Translations under genes and position numbers: made by a program
NCBI RefSeq assembly: GCF_024505055.1
Contig: NZ_JANIBL010000028.1
Location: forward strand, 1 to 58,830
Source of the DNA: Methylomonas rosea
GTDB taxonomy: Bacteria; Pseudomonadota; Gammaproteobacteria; Methylococcales; Methylomonadaceae
Direction: 5' to 3'
DNA: 58,830 bases
In this document: positions 25,399-34,446 of the stretch, in pieces
How the letters are laid out: the number at the start of each line of letters is the position of its first letter
How positions within the stretch are numbered: position 1 is the first letter of the stretch
Notes under the pieces: generated by a model
Databases searched by the model: none
What the model was told of the DNA's origin: nothing
The model's input: only the letters and a program-made list of their open reading frames with translations

Positions 25399-27722
25399 TT
25401 ATTGGTTGGCTTTTGAATCAGTAACGGACAAAGCAGAAAACCTAAGCTAACGCCCAAGCTTACCGAGAGCGCCAGAATTGGCAAGGTGGGCGTCTTGCCC
25501 AAGCCCAGCGCGCCAAACGAAGCGATTGTTGTTAATGTCGATGAGGCGATCGCATGATAGGTAACATCGGCATCCTTGCCGCGATTGTCGATAAAAAAGA
25601 TGCCGTAATCCACGCACAGCGAGACCGATAACAACAAACCGATGACGTGCAGGAAGCTGACTTCCTCACCCATCAGCGCCCAAGTAGCGAAAATGAATAA
25701 GACGGACGCAATAGAAGGCAACAAAGTCAGCAACACCTTGCGCATGTCGCGCTGTTGCAGCCAAATAAACAAGGCCATCACGCCGATACCGATGCCCAGC
25801 ATCGCTAAAGATCGATCTCGATATTTGCTCGCCAAATGATCCAGTTTATCCTTTTGGCTGAAGTAACGCGTGCCTTCCAAGTCTGCCAAACCGGCTATCA
25901 ATTTATCGGGATCGTGCTCACCTAACCACAGCGACAACATTACCCCGGTTTGGCCGGTCACTATTTGGCCGGACAGAATATGCTTTACCGGCGAATCCAT
26001 AATTTTAGCGGGCTGCAATGGTTCGTTCACCGCAGGCAGCAATGATCCAAGTTTCTCAACGGAAAGGCCAGCCTTGGCTAATCCCGCTTGCCAGGCTAGT
26101 TGAAACGCTGGCGTTGTAACACCTTGATAGAATTTGGCGTTTTCAGCTTGCAACTGCGCAGATACCAACCACGGAAACAAACCGTGATACTCGCTAACCA
26201 CCCCCGCTTGCTTTAAGGACTGCAATCGGCGCTCGGCGGCTTCGGAGCGCTGCAGCGCTGTTTCCCAGTCGTCCGCTTGTATCAACACAAACCGGCCTGG
26301 TTCGATACTGGAAAAATGCGAGCGTACCGCTGCATCCTGTTGCTTCAGCAAATCCATGTCTACCGCCAACTTCTGCATATCGTCCATCCAACGAATTTGC
26401 GGCAGGCACAACCCGGCTAAAACAACGCTAACAGCAAATAAACCCAGCAAGATTTTCCGGTGCTTACCGCAGAAATTCACCCAGGCCGCAATGCCGGGCA
26501 AATGTGCAGAGTGGAGCGAAGAATTGGTCAGTAAGGCCGGCAACACCCAGCGAGTCAATCCTAAAGACGCGGCGACGCTGGCTAATGCAAACACGGCGAT
26601 TTGCTCGAAGCCGGGAAACCCGGTAAAGCCCAGCGCGCCGTAGCCGATCACGGTGGTCAAGCCGCCCATTAGCAGACTCGGCCACAACAAGCGGACCGCT
26701 GACAGAGGCGTATTGCTGTGTTTGGCGCAATGCACCATGACATGAATAGGGTAGTCAGAGGAAATGCCGATTAAACTGGCGCCCAAAGCCAAGGTCAAAC
26801 TGTGCACCTGCGGAAATGCTAAGGCTGTCGCCAAGGTGCCAAGCACAAACGATGCGCCCTGCACCATCATCACCCAGTGCAAGGCCGAAAAGGAATGAAA
26901 CAGGAATAGAAACACCAAAGCCACGGCCAGGCTGGACACCACCGACACCAGGGTCACATCCTGGCTGATCTCACTTTGCGCGGCCACACTGAATACCGGT
27001 ACGCCGGCCATCGATAACTTAAACGCGCCGCCGGCTGCCGCATTCAAGCTGTCGAAACTGGCATGAATCGCCGCTTGCAAGCGGGTCTGCGCCTCGGAAT
27101 CCAGCGCCGCCGGACGGCTTTGCAGGATTAACGCGCCGCCGCTACCCAGCTTTGCTTGCTGCTGAAATTGTCCCTGCAAAGCCTTGAAGCCGTTTAGCGA
27201 CAGTAACAAGGGGTCCTGTTTGGCGATGGCTTTGACAAAATTACCTTTCGGTGAGAGCAAGGCTTGCTTTAATCCGTCGGCTTTAGTCGCCAACTGGGTA
27301 GGATCGAACAATGCCGGTGCATCTGTTTGCGGATTTAGACTGAACAGGCGAGCGTGGTAAGGCGCATAAGAAGCGACCGCATCTATCCAGTCGAGAGGCG
27401 GCTGGTCGGCCGGCCAGACTTGCTCTACATCATCGAGTTTGGCGAGTTGTGCAACCAGACGGGCGCTAAAAGCGGCGACGGAATTTAGGGTTTCGCCGGG
27501 ATTACTGATGCCCGGCGCGGGCTCGGTCTTTTCCACGACGAGTAAGTAGCGCCGCGATAATTCGCCTGACTTTAATAAGCCGGCCAATAGTCGGGAATCT
27601 TCATCGTCGGTCGCGGTAAAAAACGCGTTCAGGTCAGTCTCGACCTTGATTTGCCAAAAAGTGATCGCCAGCAATAAGGGAAACAGCAGCACGAACCAGC
27701 GCTTTCTCCAGACAAAAGACAC
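25395..27722 (-). CDS. MMPL/RND-type membrane exporter
   Basis: The 775-residue protein is a large inner-membrane transporter of the MMPL (RND-like) family. It has a first TM helix at about 8-24, two large periplasmic domains and two blocks of five or six TM helices (around 265-430 and 640-770). Characteristic stretches are GISSDYPIHVMVHC and VSLCVDYGIFFIDN, with Asp residues in the proton-relay helices. Aryl-polyene clusters carry an equivalent (ApeM) thought to move the finished lipid toward the outer membrane. It lies between the LolA-like gene (3 bases away) and the KS (4-base overlap). Confidence 0.88.
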   Translation of the reverse strand: MSFVWRKRWFVLLFPLLLAITFWQIKVETDLNAFFTATDDEDSRLLAGLLKSGELSRRYLLVVEKTEPAPGISNPGETLNSVAAFSARLVAQLAKLDDVEQVWPADQPPLDWIDAVASYAPYHARLFSLNPQTDAPALFDPTQLATKADGLKQALLSPKGNFVKAIAKQDPLLLSLNGFKALQGQFQQQAKLGSGGALILQSRPAALDSEAQTRLQAAIHASFDSLNAAAGGAFKLSMAGVPVFSVAAQSEISQDVTLVSVVSSLAVALVFLFLFHSFSALHWVMMVQGASFVLGTLATALAFPQVHSLTLALGASLIGISSDYPIHVMVHCAKHSNTPLSAVRLLWPSLLMGGLTTVIGYGALGFTGFPGFEQIAVFALASVAASLGLTRWVLPALLTNSSLHSAHLPGIAAWVNFCGKHRKILLGLFAVSVVLAGLCLPQIRWMDDMQKLAVDMDLLKQQDAAVRSHFSSIEPGRFVLIQADDWETALQRSEAAERRLQSLKQAGVVSEYHGLFPWLVSAQLQAENAKFYQGVTTPAFQLAWQAGLAKAGLSVEKLGSLLPAVNEPLQPAKIMDSPVKHILSGQIVTGQTGVMLSLWLGEHDPDKLIAGLADLEGTRYFSQKDKLDHLASKYRDRSLAMLGIGIGVMALFIWLQQRDMRKVLLTLLPSIASVLFIFATWALMGEEVSFLHVIGLLLSVSLCVDYGIFFIDNRGKDADVTYHAIASSTLTTIASFGALGLGKTPTLPILALSVSLGVSLGFLLCPLLIQKPTNK

Positions 27723-27725
27723 GCC

Positions 27726-28358
27726 CTATTCTCCGCTGGCTTCCCGCAGCAAGCGCTGGAGGGAATATTCCTGTTGCTGGGCTGTGGTGGCTTTTTGCAT
27801 CCGGTACTCGGTGGATTCGCCATCGGCTTGTTTGATCAGAATGCGGCGTTGCTCGTCTTTGTCGTCACCGGATATTTCAATTGACGGCGAGTCTTCGGCA
27901 GTCAATTCCGGTTTCGGCGTCAATCGCAAAATCCATTGCTTGCCTTGCTTTTCGGCGGCAATGTCATAGCTCATTTGCAAATCTTCAGTACGTCCTTGCA
28001 GGATGGTCCGGAACACTTTGATCTGCGCGCCTGCCGGACCAGCGGAATCCAAACCCGCGCTGTGACGTTGATTTTGCTGTGGGTCCCAGTAGAGCATGCG
28101 CTGGTCGGTAATCGCCATGATCACCCGCGTGGGTTGCAGTTGCAATTTGACCAGGCTGCCATCCGCAGCGGATAGCATGACGCCTTGTCCGTGCCATGGT
28201 TCGGCTGCCAATTCCAGTATGCGGGTTTCTTCATAGCTAAATTGGGCCTGACCCGTTTGCCGGATGCGGGCCAGTAATTCAGCAAGCACGGCGTCATCCG
28301 CCAATCCAGCGATGGGCAACAAGGCCAAAAGCAAAAAAACTACGTGTTTAATTCTCAT
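27726..28358 (-). CDS. LolA-like periplasmic lipid carrier
   Basis: The 210-residue protein has a signal peptide (VFLLLALLPIAGLA). A LolA-like fold follows: FSYEETRILELAAEPWHGQGVM, MAITDQRMLYWDPQQN, then FRTILQGRTEDLQMSYDI. In aryl-polyene clusters a LolA homologue (ApeL) probably carries the polyene lipid across the periplasm with the MMPL exporter. It overlaps the upstream membrane-protein gene by 4 bases. Confidence 0.82.
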   Translation of the reverse strand: MRIKHVVFLLLALLPIAGLADDAVLAELLARIRQTGQAQFSYEETRILELAAEPWHGQGVMLSAADGSLVKLQLQPTRVIMAITDQRMLYWDPQQNQRHSAGLDSAGPAGAQIKVFRTILQGRTEDLQMSYDIAAEKQGKQWILRLTPKPELTAEDSPSIEISGDDKDEQRRILIKQADGESTEYRMQKATTAQQQEYSLQRLLREASGE

Positions 28359-28966
28359 CCTTTGAACACCTTATGACCGTTCATAGCGATGACTTTAAAC
28401 GTCTCCAATGCCGGCGGAATCTCCAAATCGGGAAAACGCCGGTGCCGGTAAAACCATTCACCCGTTCCCAGCAGGCCCATCAAAAGATACACCAAAATCC
28501 CGGTATACAGCGCCCAAGCGGTTTGCCCGGCGAACAGCGGCAGGACGGCGCAGATAACGATATTGACCGCAAAAAATAAGGTCCAGACCCAGGTCAGATT
28601 CCGGCAATAGTCGGCAATGCCGGGTACTAACTCGGGAAACTGCAAGCGAACCAAGCGTTCGATAAAAGAAGGCGGCGACCACAAGGTATGTCCGAATAAA
28701 AATGTCAGCCACAAATAAGCGAATGACGGTACCAGCCAGACAAAATAGGTCGTCGCAAAATAGGCGCCGGCCAACAATACCCCAGCGAGAGCAAAGCTCG
28801 CCAAACGTGCGACCAAGCCGGCCGCGGTAATGCCGCGCCATAGGGTCAGCGCGGCGAAGACGATTAGCTCTAAGCTGGCAAAACCGAGACCAGTCAGATA
28901 GGCACTTAGAAAAGGATAAGCGACAACAATACCGGCGATTAAGAGCGGTTTGATGACATGCCGCAT
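28355..28966 (-). CDS. COG4648-type polytopic membrane protein, copy 1
   Basis: The 203-residue protein has about six hydrophobic helices and the conserved middle SPPSFIERLVRLQFPELVPG ... YCRNLTWVWTLFF. It is a paralogue of the protein at 40160-40807, which reads HPPTVVERLARLEFPNLPAHG at the same place. A member of this family (ApeG) is standard in aryl-polyene clusters; its function is unknown. It lies 2 bases after the ACP gene, in the same operon. Confidence 0.8.
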   Translation of the reverse strand: MRHVIKPLLIAGIVVAYPFLSAYLTGLGFASLELIVFAALTLWRGITAAGLVARLASFALAGVLLAGAYFATTYFVWLVPSFAYLWLTFLFGHTLWSPPSFIERLVRLQFPELVPGIADYCRNLTWVWTLFFAVNIVICAVLPLFAGQTAWALYTGILVYLLMGLLGTGEWFYRHRRFPDLEIPPALETFKVIAMNGHKVFKG

Positions 28967-28968
28967 GA

Positions 28969-29232
28969 TTAGCGGGTGCGATTAGCGGCGACGAAGTCTG
29001 CGAGCGAGCGGAGGGAGAGAAAAATCTGATTATTGCGTTCGTCGCCGGAGGTGATCTTAATACCGTATTGCCGATCCAGCATCACGCCGATTTCCAGTGC
29101 ATCAATAGAGTCCAAGCCCAGTCCACCACCAAACAACGCATCGTCCGGCGACAAGTCATCCGGAACGATGTCTTCCAGGAGCAAGCCCTCGATAAGCATG
29201 GTTTTCAATTGGCTGATCAAGTCTTCTGACAT
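28969..29232 (-). CDS. Acyl carrier protein, polyene cluster copy 1
   Basis: This 87-residue acidic ACP carries the phosphopantetheine serine Ser42 in GLGLDSIDALEI. It is the first gene of the left minus-strand block, so it is the likely partner of the KS:CLF pair encoded downstream. The GGGLGLDSIDALE motif is of the aryl-polyene ACP type rather than fatty-acid AcpP (DSLDTVELV). Confidence 0.88.
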   Translation of the reverse strand: MSEDLISQLKTMLIEGLLLEDIVPDDLSPDDALFGGGLGLDSIDALEIGVMLDRQYGIKITSGDERNNQIFLSLRSLADFVAANRTR

Positions 29233-29372
29233 GGCTAGTTAAATTCCATTAATAAACGCCGGATTCTACACAAATTCCTGGAGTGGTTCAAAATCACTTG
29301 GATTGCGGCGCCGGCAATGCCAAAATTGCTGAACGCTTACCCACTCAACACCCGATGCCGACAGATAGATAC

Positions 29373-29879
29373 ATGCGTCCTTTCCTGGCTTTAAAGACCC
29401 TGTTATTCACGCTAATCGTCCCCGGCGCGGTGCTGATTTACGTACCTTGCTGGCTACTTTCCGATCCGTACAGCAACTTGCCGCACGCCAATCTGGCATG
29501 GGCTCTGCCCTCAGGTCTGTTTATCATCCTAGGTTTAGCTATTTATCTGCGTTGCGCTTGGGATTTTGCCGTTAAGGGACTGGGCACGCCCGCCCCAATA
29601 GATCCACCCATAAAACTGGTTATAACCGGACTGTATCGCCGCACCCGCAACCCGATGTTTCAAGGCGTTTTGCTGCTGTTATTGGCAGAATGTTTGCTGT
29701 ATGCCGATCCGAGCTTATTAATCTATGCCGGCTCTATTGCCCTGTTTTTTCATATCACGGTGGTATTTCGCGAAGAACCCGACCTCGCTAGCCGATTTGG
29801 GCCTGATTATATTAGCTACTGTCAGCAAGTGCCGCGCTGGGGCTTTGCGTTAAAAGCATTTGTCACGGACGCTAACTGA
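29373..29879 (+). CDS. Isoprenylcysteine carboxyl methyltransferase (ICMT/PEMT)-like membrane methyltransferase
   Basis: The product is about 168 residues from ATG 29373, with an alternative ATG at 29355. It has four or five membrane helices and the C-terminal SAM-binding signature of the ICMT/PEMT group: GLYRRTRNPMFQG and EEPDLASRFGPDYISYC. These enzymes methylate carboxyl, phospholipid amino or other lipid head groups in the membrane. It is the first gene of the plus-strand block and diverges from the ACP operon. It could methylate the polyene head group or free acid; this is inference. Confidence 0.78.
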   Translation: MRPFLALKTLLFTLIVPGAVLIYVPCWLLSDPYSNLPHANLAWALPSGLFIILGLAIYLRCAWDFAVKGLGTPAPIDPPIKLVITGLYRRTRNPMFQGVLLLLLAECLLYADPSLLIYAGSIALFFHITVVFREEPDLASRFGPDYISYCQQVPRWGFALKAFVTDAN

Positions 29880-29936
29880 TGCCGGGCGGTAATATCAGTA
29901 TAATTTACCCTCTTACTTACCAACCATAACGATGCC

Positions 29937-30179
29937 ATGAAGGACGTACTAAAAAGCTTCATCTTTGCCGAATTGATTTATCACGAAGACCCGGCCACAT
30001 TCGGCGACGAGGATAATCTGTTGGACGCCGGACTGGACAGCATGGGCATCATGCGTTTGATCATGTTTGCCGAGAAAGAATTTGGCGTTACTTTGCCGGA
30101 CACCGAAATCGAACCGGATAACGTCGGCAGCCTGAAGTCTTTAGAAAGCTGGATCCGCCGCAGCGGTTACACCGGATGA
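29937..30179 (+). CDS. Peptidyl/acyl carrier protein of the adenylation module
   Basis: This 80-residue free-standing carrier protein has phosphopantetheine Ser35 in LLDAGLDSMGIMRLI. The D-S-M-G-I-M-R-L form is usual for NRPS-type or prolyl carrier proteins (PltL/RedO type) rather than for polyketide ACPs (DSID) in the rest of the cluster. A TATAAT hexamer at 29899-29904 may be a promoter. The condensation-like gene starts inside its stop codon (ATGA), so the two are coupled. Confidence 0.82.
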   Translation: MKDVLKSFIFAELIYHEDPATFGDEDNLLDAGLDSMGIMRLIMFAEKEFGVTLPDTEIEPDNVGSLKSLESWIRRSGYTG

Positions 30180-31468
30180 CGGATTCCAAAGAGCAGCTGT
30201 TCAATCCTGGCGATTATTTTACCTATGTACTCGACCAGGAGATTCGTAATGCCGGCATGCCCGGCGGTTATTGCGGATTTGCGCTGCAACTGGCGGAAAC
30301 ACCGGATTTGTCCGGTCTGCAGAAACGCTTGAATTTACTGGTAGAACGTTTCCCGCAAGCCTCAGCCAACATCGAGCCGCGAGGCAAGCGTTTCGCGTGG
30401 GTCGCCACCGGCAACCCAATACTGTTGGAATTGCATCAATGCCAGCCTGATGCGAATGAGGCCGATGAAACCCAACGCTTGCTGCTGGACATTTTCAATC
30501 GCCAGGAATCCCGGCCGCTGACGGTACACTGGATAGCTGGCGCTGACGGCGGCACTGTATTGCTGATTTGGTTGCATCCCCTGCTCGATGCGCGGGGCTG
30601 CAAGATATTGCTCGACTTCCTGTCTACAGAACGTCCGGAAAGCTTTAAAGATTCGCCGTCGCTGATCGAAGCCAAATTGGCGCAATGGAGCTTCTGGAAA
30701 AAACTGCAATTGTTCTTCAAAGCCAAGCGCCACAATACCGCAGCCAATAGCCTGGATAGTTGCTTGCCGACTCAGGTAGAACAAGGGCCGCAACACCTGC
30801 AATTGAAAGTACAGCGTTTCGATGCCGAACAGTCACAGCGCATCGCCAAGTTGGCGCAACAATACACCGGCCTGACCGGTCGCACGCTGTATTACCTCGG
30901 CTGCTTCATGCGCGCCATGGAACTGGTGGGTCCGCCGGCGGCAAAAGACGGTTATTGCATCCCCTATGCCTTCAATTTGCGGCGCCAGAATGCGCCGACG
31001 CCGGTGTTTGGCAATCATATCGGCTGCCTGTTCGCCCGCGCCACCCGCCAGCAAGTCCGCGATCGAACAGGCTTGTTCGCGCATCTGTTGAGCGAGCATA
31101 AGCAAGTCGTGCGAGATGAACTGGACTTGGCCTACCTGCCGCTGATGTGGCTGGGCCAATGGCTATCACCCGACAAATACGCCAAAGTCTTGCGCAAACA
31201 ACACAGTGGCGGCGAATTAAGCTCGTTGTGGTTCTCCGACATTGGTGAACTATCCTGGGGCAAGACAGGCTTTCTCGGCGTCCCGGTGACCGATTTATCC
31301 CTGATGTGCTGGATGACCTTGCCGCCCGGTTTGGCGCTGTTAGCCTGCCAGCACAACGGCAAGTTGGTTTTATCTTATAGTTACTTATCGCCAGCAATAG
31401 ACGAGGCTTGGTTGGAGGCGGTAATGGCGCGGATGAATGTCGAATTGCTGGAAACTGCCGAAAGCTGA
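30176..31468 (+). CDS. Stand-alone condensation/acyltransferase-like protein
   Basis: The 430-residue protein resembles the chloramphenicol acetyltransferase-like superfamily that includes NRPS condensation domains and wax-ester synthases. The catalytic-type motif is LHPLLDARG near residues 121-129 (H-x-x-x-D-x-x-G), preceded by an N-terminal lobe with LQKRLNLLVERFPQASANIE. Later elements are LRRQNAPTPVFGNHIG and LSSLWFSDIGELSW, the latter like the DFGW-type structural motif. With the coupled carrier protein and the nearby adenylation enzyme it could join an aminoacyl or pyrrolyl unit to the polyene or to another acceptor. The exact reaction is not deducible. Confidence 0.65.
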   Translation: MTDSKEQLFNPGDYFTYVLDQEIRNAGMPGGYCGFALQLAETPDLSGLQKRLNLLVERFPQASANIEPRGKRFAWVATGNPILLELHQCQPDANEADETQRLLLDIFNRQESRPLTVHWIAGADGGTVLLIWLHPLLDARGCKILLDFLSTERPESFKDSPSLIEAKLAQWSFWKKLQLFFKAKRHNTAANSLDSCLPTQVEQGPQHLQLKVQRFDAEQSQRIAKLAQQYTGLTGRTLYYLGCFMRAMELVGPPAAKDGYCIPYAFNLRRQNAPTPVFGNHIGCLFARATRQQVRDRTGLFAHLLSEHKQVVRDELDLAYLPLMWLGQWLSPDKYAKVLRKQHSGGELSSLWFSDIGELSWGKTGFLGVPVTDLSLMCWMTLPPGLALLACQHNGKLVLSYSYLSPAIDEAWLEAVMARMNVELLETAES

Positions 31469-31519
31469 GTTAAGTATTTTTGGGCGCCACGTTCAGACAT
31501 CATCAGTATTAGGTTAAGC

Positions 31520-31619
31520 CGTCATTCCGGCAGGGATTGCCGGAATCCAGTTTACAGGGACGTAAAACGCCATTGCCTTCCATGGCATTCGGACCCCGGC
31601 AACCCCTGCCGGGGTGACG
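31520..31619. repeat. 100-bp BIME-like element (two inverted REP palindromes), copy 1
   Basis: The outer ends CGTCATTCCGGCAGG and CCTGCCGGGGTGACG are imperfect inverted repeats (13 of 15). Each end is itself a hairpin: ATTCCGGCA/TGCCGGAAT at 31524-31546 and CCCCGGCA/TGCCGGGG at 31594-31614. A second element of equal length and design is at 34289-34388. A lone AGCGTGGGAA arm follows at 31651. The element separates the condensation-like gene from the adenylation gene. Confidence 0.75.
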
Positions 31620-31687
31620 CCACTCTAAACTTACTAACTGAGATTCCCCCAGCGTGGGAATCATTCGGAATCCATTATTTTTAGCTC

Positions 31688-33121
31688 ATGCTGCTGACAC
31701 CTTTTCTACACCAATGCCAACAACAACCTGACTCCTTGGCCTTGCAAGAGCAAGATCGAAGAGTCAGTTATCGGCAACTTCTGCAACGGGCGCAAACCAT
31801 TGCCGCCGCGTTACAAGCCAAAGGCATCCAACCCGGCCAGCCGGTCGCGATTCATATTGATCGTGGCATAGACGCCGCTAGCGCGCTGTTCGGCGTCCTG
31901 TTGGCGGGCGCATGCTATGTGCCACTAGATCTGAAAAACCCCATAGCCAGACTTAGCTTTATCATCGCCGACGCTCAGGTTTGTGTAGTGATTGGATCGG
32001 GTTCAGCACCTCATTGGCTGGATAGCGACCTATGGCTCGACATCGCCAGCTGTAACGAGGCAACGCCAGCAACTGTAGAAATTCCCGCCGAATCGCTAGC
32101 TGCAATTTTGTACACCTCCGGCTCCACCGGCCAACCCCGCGGCGTGGCTATTAGCCACCGAACGATTGCGGCATTTACCACCTGGGCTTCCGACTTGCTG
32201 GATTTAACGCCTGCCGACCGCATCGCCAGCAGCGCACCGTTGTTTTTCGACCTGTCCACCTTCGATCTCTATTCGGTGTTAGGCGCCGGGGCCAGCTTGC
32301 ATTTCATCCCGGCCGGTTTGACCATGGCCCCGGCCCGCTTGAGCGCCTGGCTCAGCGAACAGGCCATCAGCGGTTGGTACACCGTGCCTTCGCTGCTAGC
32401 CTTCCTGACCTACAAAGGCAACCTGGCGCAAACACCGCTAGCTTCCTTACGCTTTTTAATCTTTGCCGGCGAAGTGTTTCCCACCCCTGCCCTCATCGAT
32501 CTAGCGGCTAGCTTGCCGCAAACGGCCTTGTACAATTTCTTCGGCCCTACCGAAACCAATGTCTGCTGTTATTGGCCGGTGGAGCGCGACCGCTTAATCG
32601 CCGAGCAAACCATCCCCATCGGCCAGCCCGCCGCCGGCTGCGAACTGCAAATCGACGCGGAATCCGGCGAGCTCTGGGTACACGGCCCGACACTAGCCAG
32701 CGGCTACTGGCGCGACGGTCGCGTGCAGTCTTTTATGAACGCTGACGGTTGGTATGCTACCGGCGACCGCGCCAGCATAGAACAAAACGAATACCGCTTC
32801 CATGGCCGCCTGGGCCGCATGCTGAAATCCTCCGGCTACCGCGTCGAGCCGGCAGAAATTGAGGCTATCGTCAACGCCATCCCCGGTGTCAAAGCTTGCG
32901 CCGTGATCGGCATAGATGACCCCACAGCCGGCCAGCGTCCAGCGTTAGCGATGGTTTTGGAGCCGGAAATGACCATCGGCGAGATTCGCAAGGTGTTAAG
33001 CAGGCAACTGCCGGCCTATATGCAACCGAGTCGTTATTTAGTTCTGGATGAATTGCCGCGATTGGCAAATGAGAAGTTGGACTTTCAGCAGCTAAAAAAT
33101 CTGTTCGAAACTCAACTATGA
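31688..33121 (+). CDS. Free-standing amino-acid adenylation enzyme (prolyl-AMP-ligase-like)
   Basis: The 477-residue ANL-superfamily enzyme has core motifs A3 LYTSGSTGQPRG (141-152), A5 NFFGPTETN (283-291), A7 GWYATGDRA, A8 FHGRLGRMLKSSGYRVEPAEIE and a C-terminal lysine (Lys463 in ANEKLDF). Asp188 in FFDLSTFDLY corresponds to the Asp that binds the alpha-amino group of amino-acid substrates, so an amino acid rather than an aryl acid is expected. The FFDLSTFDLY, GWYTVPSLL, FAGEVFPT and FFGPTETNVC segments resemble stand-alone proline-activating enzymes of pyrrole pathways (PltF/RedM) from memory. It probably loads the carrier at 29937. Substrate identity is not proven. Confidence 0.82.
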   Translation: MLLTPFLHQCQQQPDSLALQEQDRRVSYRQLLQRAQTIAAALQAKGIQPGQPVAIHIDRGIDAASALFGVLLAGACYVPLDLKNPIARLSFIIADAQVCVVIGSGSAPHWLDSDLWLDIASCNEATPATVEIPAESLAAILYTSGSTGQPRGVAISHRTIAAFTTWASDLLDLTPADRIASSAPLFFDLSTFDLYSVLGAGASLHFIPAGLTMAPARLSAWLSEQAISGWYTVPSLLAFLTYKGNLAQTPLASLRFLIFAGEVFPTPALIDLAASLPQTALYNFFGPTETNVCCYWPVERDRLIAEQTIPIGQPAAGCELQIDAESGELWVHGPTLASGYWRDGRVQSFMNADGWYATGDRASIEQNEYRFHGRLGRMLKSSGYRVEPAEIEAIVNAIPGVKACAVIGIDDPTAGQRPALAMVLEPEMTIGEIRKVLSRQLPAYMQPSRYLVLDELPRLANEKLDFQQLKNLFETQL

Positions 33122-33151
33122 TCTCCGAACATTCTATTTAGGCGACAAAGT

Positions 33152-33394
33152 ATGTACGAGTTATTAATGATCGTGGTGGGCGGAGTATTAGCCGTTTACG
33201 TGACAGCGGAATGGGGGCTTCATTTCCTGGAATTGAGGCATTGGTTGGATCTGATTCTGACTGTATCAGCTCCTTGTTTCATAGCAGTCGGCCTAATGCT
33301 CAAATTACGTTGGGCTTCTTATTTGCTAGCCGCCATCGGCATCACCAGCGCTTTATTTGTCTCAGGGAATTTTAAACTTCTGTTACCAGCATGA
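33152..33394 (+). CDS. Small hypothetical membrane protein
   Basis: The 80-residue protein is not recognised. It has three hydrophobic stretches (YELLMIVVGGVLAVYV, LDLILTVSAPCFIAVGLML, YLLAAIGITSALFV) and so is an integral inner-membrane protein. It begins 30 bases after the adenylation gene and is probably co-transcribed. Confidence 0.55.
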   Translation: MYELLMIVVGGVLAVYVTAEWGLHFLELRHWLDLILTVSAPCFIAVGLMLKLRWASYLLAAIGITSALFVSGNFKLLLPA

Positions 33395-33438
33395 TCGACG
33401 CACAGTTGTCGTACTGATAGCAGGGGGAAACACCGGTA

Positions 33439-33918
33439 GTGACTGGCGATAACAGACAAGCCTTGAATAATTTAGTCCATTTTATGACCACCTTCTCTCT
33501 AATCGACGCATCCGAGCACGACCAGGATTTCATCTTTGAAATATTCAAACTCTCGATGCGTGATTACATCGAGTGGGCCTGGGGATGGGACGAGGAATTC
33601 CAACGTACCGGGTTCTGGGCAACCCTACCGGTGAAGAATTTTAAACTGATTTGTATTTCTGGGGAGCACGCCGGCGCAATCTATGTGGAAGAGAGCGAAC
33701 AAAGCCATTGGATCCGCACTATATTCCTGCGTCCGGAATTTCAAAGACTTGGAGTGGGTTCCGCTTTGCTTACACAAGAAGCATTCCGAGCAAGACGTCT
33801 AAACAAGAAATTGATACTAAACGTCATTAAGATCAACCCAGCAAAACGTCTATATGATCGTATTGGTTTCAAAGTAGTGGATGAAGACAGTAAGACTTAC
33901 CACATGCAATGGGAGTAA
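33439..33918 (+). CDS. GNAT-family N-acetyltransferase
   Basis: The 159-residue protein is taken from GTG 33439; ATG 33484 is an equally plausible start, since MTTFSLIDASEHDQDFIFEIF looks like the usual N-terminus. The acetyl-CoA-binding motif A is RTIFLRPEFQRLGVGSALLTQE, in which RLGVGSAL is the Q/R-x-x-G-x-G/A loop. It ends RLYDRIGFKVVDEDSKTYHMQW. The substrate is unknown. It may be a passenger within the block rather than a pathway enzyme; an amine acceptor is the general expectation for the family. Confidence 0.8.
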   Translation: MTGDNRQALNNLVHFMTTFSLIDASEHDQDFIFEIFKLSMRDYIEWAWGWDEEFQRTGFWATLPVKNFKLICISGEHAGAIYVEESEQSHWIRTIFLRPEFQRLGVGSALLTQEAFRARRLNKKLILNVIKINPAKRLYDRIGFKVVDEDSKTYHMQWE

Positions 33919-33929
33919 AAATCATATCA

Positions 33930-33939
33930 TTCCCACGCT
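33930..33939. repeat. Left arm of the TTCCCACGCT palindrome (degenerate copy)
   Basis: TTCCCACGCT is followed by CCTGCGTCC, a damaged right arm, just 28 bases before the RAYT pseudogene start. REP-type palindromes next to a RAYT gene are expected. Confidence 0.55.
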
Positions 33940-33966
33940 CCTGCGTCCTAAACCAACGACCATCCC

Positions 33967-34258
33967 ATGGGCCGAAGCCGCTACACTATCACTGAACCCC
34001 AGCAAGCGCATTTCCTGACCTGCACGGTGGTGGAATGGCTGCCGGTTTTTACCCGCCCGGAACCCCTGGCTCGATTGCTGGGCGTTTCAACGGCAACAGG
34101 TCGGTTTGAAGCTCTACGGATATGTGATTCTAGAAAACCATCTGCACTTCATCGCGCGGAGTACCACGCTGGATAAATGCGTTGCCAGCTTTAAAGCCTT
34201 TACCGCGCGGCGGATTATCAACCACTTACAGTCAAGACAAGCCGAACAGCTAACCTGA
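33967..34258 (+). pseudogene. Frame-shifted and truncated RAYT (REP-associated Y1 transposase)
   Basis: The N-terminus MGRSRYTITEPQQAHFLTCT and VVEWLPVFTRPE is that of REP-associated tyrosine transposases (IS200-like Y1_Tnp). The reading frame then shifts near 34055-34070. The next frame continues LDCWAFQRQQVGLKLYGYVI and LENHLHFIARSTTLDKCV, carrying the H-x-H motif, and stops at 34256-34258, well before the catalytic Tyr region. So the gene is broken twice. It is flanked by REP-like palindromes on both sides (33930, 34289, 34447), the classical REP/RAYT arrangement, and interrupts the adenylation-dehydrogenase block. Confidence 0.8.
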
Positions 34259-34288
34259 TTGTGAAGACCCTTCAGCGATCTCTAAATT

Positions 34289-34388
34289 CGTCATCTCGGC
34301 AGTGATTTCCGAGATCCAGAAGTCAAGGATGGCAAGCGTCGAAAACGTCCATGTGATCTGGATTCCGGCAATCCCTGCTGGAATGACG
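34289..34388. repeat. 100-bp BIME-like element, copy 2
   Basis: The ends CGTCATCTCGGCAG and CTGCTGGAATGACG are imperfect inverted repeats. Internal hairpins involve ATCTCGG/CCGAGAT and ATTCCGGCA. Length and layout equal the element at 31520-31619. It lies directly after the RAYT pseudogene. Confidence 0.7.
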
Positions 34389-34446
34389 TAGTTGCTGAAG
34401 CGGCTATGTATTCACTACAGATTATGCTGGCGCGTCTGGGGCGGCA

